64,000 nucleotides of DNA from an uncultured Croceicoccus sp. (GTDB taxonomy: Bacteria; Pseudomonadota; Alphaproteobacteria; Sphingomonadales; Sphingomonadaceae), in contig NZ_CANMCP010000002.1 in NCBI RefSeq assembly GCF_947496385.1, positions 1 to 64,000 of the forward strand, in the 5' to 3' direction. The notes under the pieces are model-generated. The model worked only from the letters and a program-made list of their open reading frames with translations. It made no database searches and had not been told where the DNA came from. The position numbers and the translations under genes were made by a program. Positions 63,413 to 64,000 of the stretch are shown here, one piece after another (the stretch's first letter is position 1; the number at the start of each line of letters is the position of its first letter).

Positions 63413-64000
63413 ATGGTGAGCGCGCGCCGCAAAGCCGCGCCCACCGCGCCCACTGCGGTCGTCAAATCCATGCTCCGCGCGCAGGTTCGCGCCGTGTTCA
63501 ACGACGCGAGCCGCGGGGAAACGCCGGTCATCCGGTCCGACACCGCATTATTTCCGCCCGGTTCGGTCATTCGCGCCGTCCATGCCGATGTCGTGTCGAT
63601 GATGGTCGGCGGAATGGCCGCTTTGTTGTTACAGATGCTGCACCCCGCGGCGCTTCGCGGCGTGCTCGACCATTCGGATTTTCGCGCCGACATGCTCGGT
63701 CGGCTCCGGCGGACGGCGCGCTTCATCGCCATCACCACCTATGCGGATCGCACCGAGGCGGAGGCCGCGATCGACCGGGTTCGTCGCATCCATCTGCGCG
63801 TGACCGGAACGCTGGCCGACGGGACGGGCTATCGCGCGTCCGATCCGCGCCTGCTCGCCTGGGTCCATGTGTGCGAGGCGTTGTGCTTTCTCGATGCGTA
63901 TATCCGCTATGTCGATCCGCGGATGAGCGCCAAGGATCAGGATATCTATTTCGCGCAGGCCGCCCATGTCGCCCGCGCGCTGGGCGCCGATCCGGTGCCG
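63413..64000 (+). CDS. MpaB/DUF2236-family oxygenase, cut by window end
   Basis: The first 196 codons are present and the frame is still open at the last base. The sequence matches the DUF2236 (ER-bound oxygenase MpaB/latex-clearing-protein-like) family. It shows GGMAALLLQMLHPAALRGVL with the conserved His, DHSDFRADMLGRLRRTARFI, ITTYADRTEAEAAIDRVRRI, HLRVTG and SDPRLLAWVHVCEALCFLDA. Family members bind heme b through conserved His residues and cleave C=C bonds. The ATG at 63413 is followed directly by GTG; 27 nt separate it from the SDR gene, so it could extend that operon. Confidence 0.85.
   Translation, partial: MVSARRKAAPTAPTAVVKSMLRAQVRAVFNDASRGETPVIRSDTALFPPGSVIRAVHADVVSMMVGGMAALLLQMLHPAALRGVLDHSDFRADMLGRLRRTARFIAITTYADRTEAEAAIDRVRRIHLRVTGTLADGTGYRASDPRLLAWVHVCEALCFLDAYIRYVDPRMSAKDQDIYFAQAAHVARALGADPVP

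Overview
The window reads as chromosomal DNA of a GC-rich alphaproteobacterium of the order Sphingomonadales. This is inferred from gene neighbourhoods rather than from rRNA. The evidence is serC-serA followed by hisZ and purA, hemC-hemD divergent from tsaD-gpsA, a fused cysNC, SWFGD/BON and extensin-like proteins, and a DUF2924 plus large serine recombinase pair. No rRNA gene, CRISPR array or complete insertion sequence was seen.

Left part, 1-10053, accessory metabolism. The window opens with an 18-bp inverted repeat beside a UvrA-like ATPase gene that has lost its 5' part. Then come a PfpI-type protein and a zinc-dependent formaldehyde-dehydrogenase-like enzyme. A leftward unit of six genes runs from 9078 to 4335: Hsp31/DJ-1-like protein, glyoxalase, old yellow enzyme, SMP-30/yellow-type lipoprotein, short-chain dehydrogenase and antibiotic-biosynthesis-monooxygenase-like protein. 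A LysR regulator faces it, and a hairpin terminator closes it. The gene content suggests detoxification of reactive carbonyls or electrophiles.

Island, about 10.2-17.3 kb. It holds two coupled unknown proteins, a KAP-like phosphatase joined to an ADP-ribosylglycohydrolase but split by a one-base frameshift inside the phosphatase P-loop, and a DUF2924/serine-recombinase mobile module behind a strong leader terminator. Next come an NrtR-like Nudix regulator with a dyad in front, a gene-free stretch with six GTTGTCA-type elements, and a tRNA-Ser(GGA) gene.

Right part, 17.6-64 kb, mostly core genes. It carries a winged-helix regulator that appears frameshifted, purA, hisZ, serA, serC (with a terminator between serC and serA), and extensin-like, GDT1-type, GNAT and FixJ-like genes. 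It then has the four-gene Anbu operon (ATP-grasp, alpha-E, transglutaminase, proteasome-like Anbu), uvrB, and an OmpA-like / 50-residue membrane peptide / helix-hairpin-helix operon. A flippase-gpsA-tsaD unit faces hemC-hemD-hemX-like. The rest is ubiH-type hydroxylase, ScsB/DsbD, a receiver-only regulator, aroQ, cysD-cysNC-cysQ, an M20 amidohydrolase, a BON stress protein, nadE, fumC, an SRPBCC-alcohol dehydrogenase-SDR operon and the start of an MpaB/DUF2236 oxygenase cut by the window end.

The most interesting places are the Anbu operon, the frameshifted phosphatase/ADP-ribosylglycohydrolase with its Nudix neighbour, the GTTGTCA array beside tRNA-Ser, and the OmpA-peptide-HhH operon. Two independent single-base frameshifts in GC-rich runs mean assembly error should be ruled out first.
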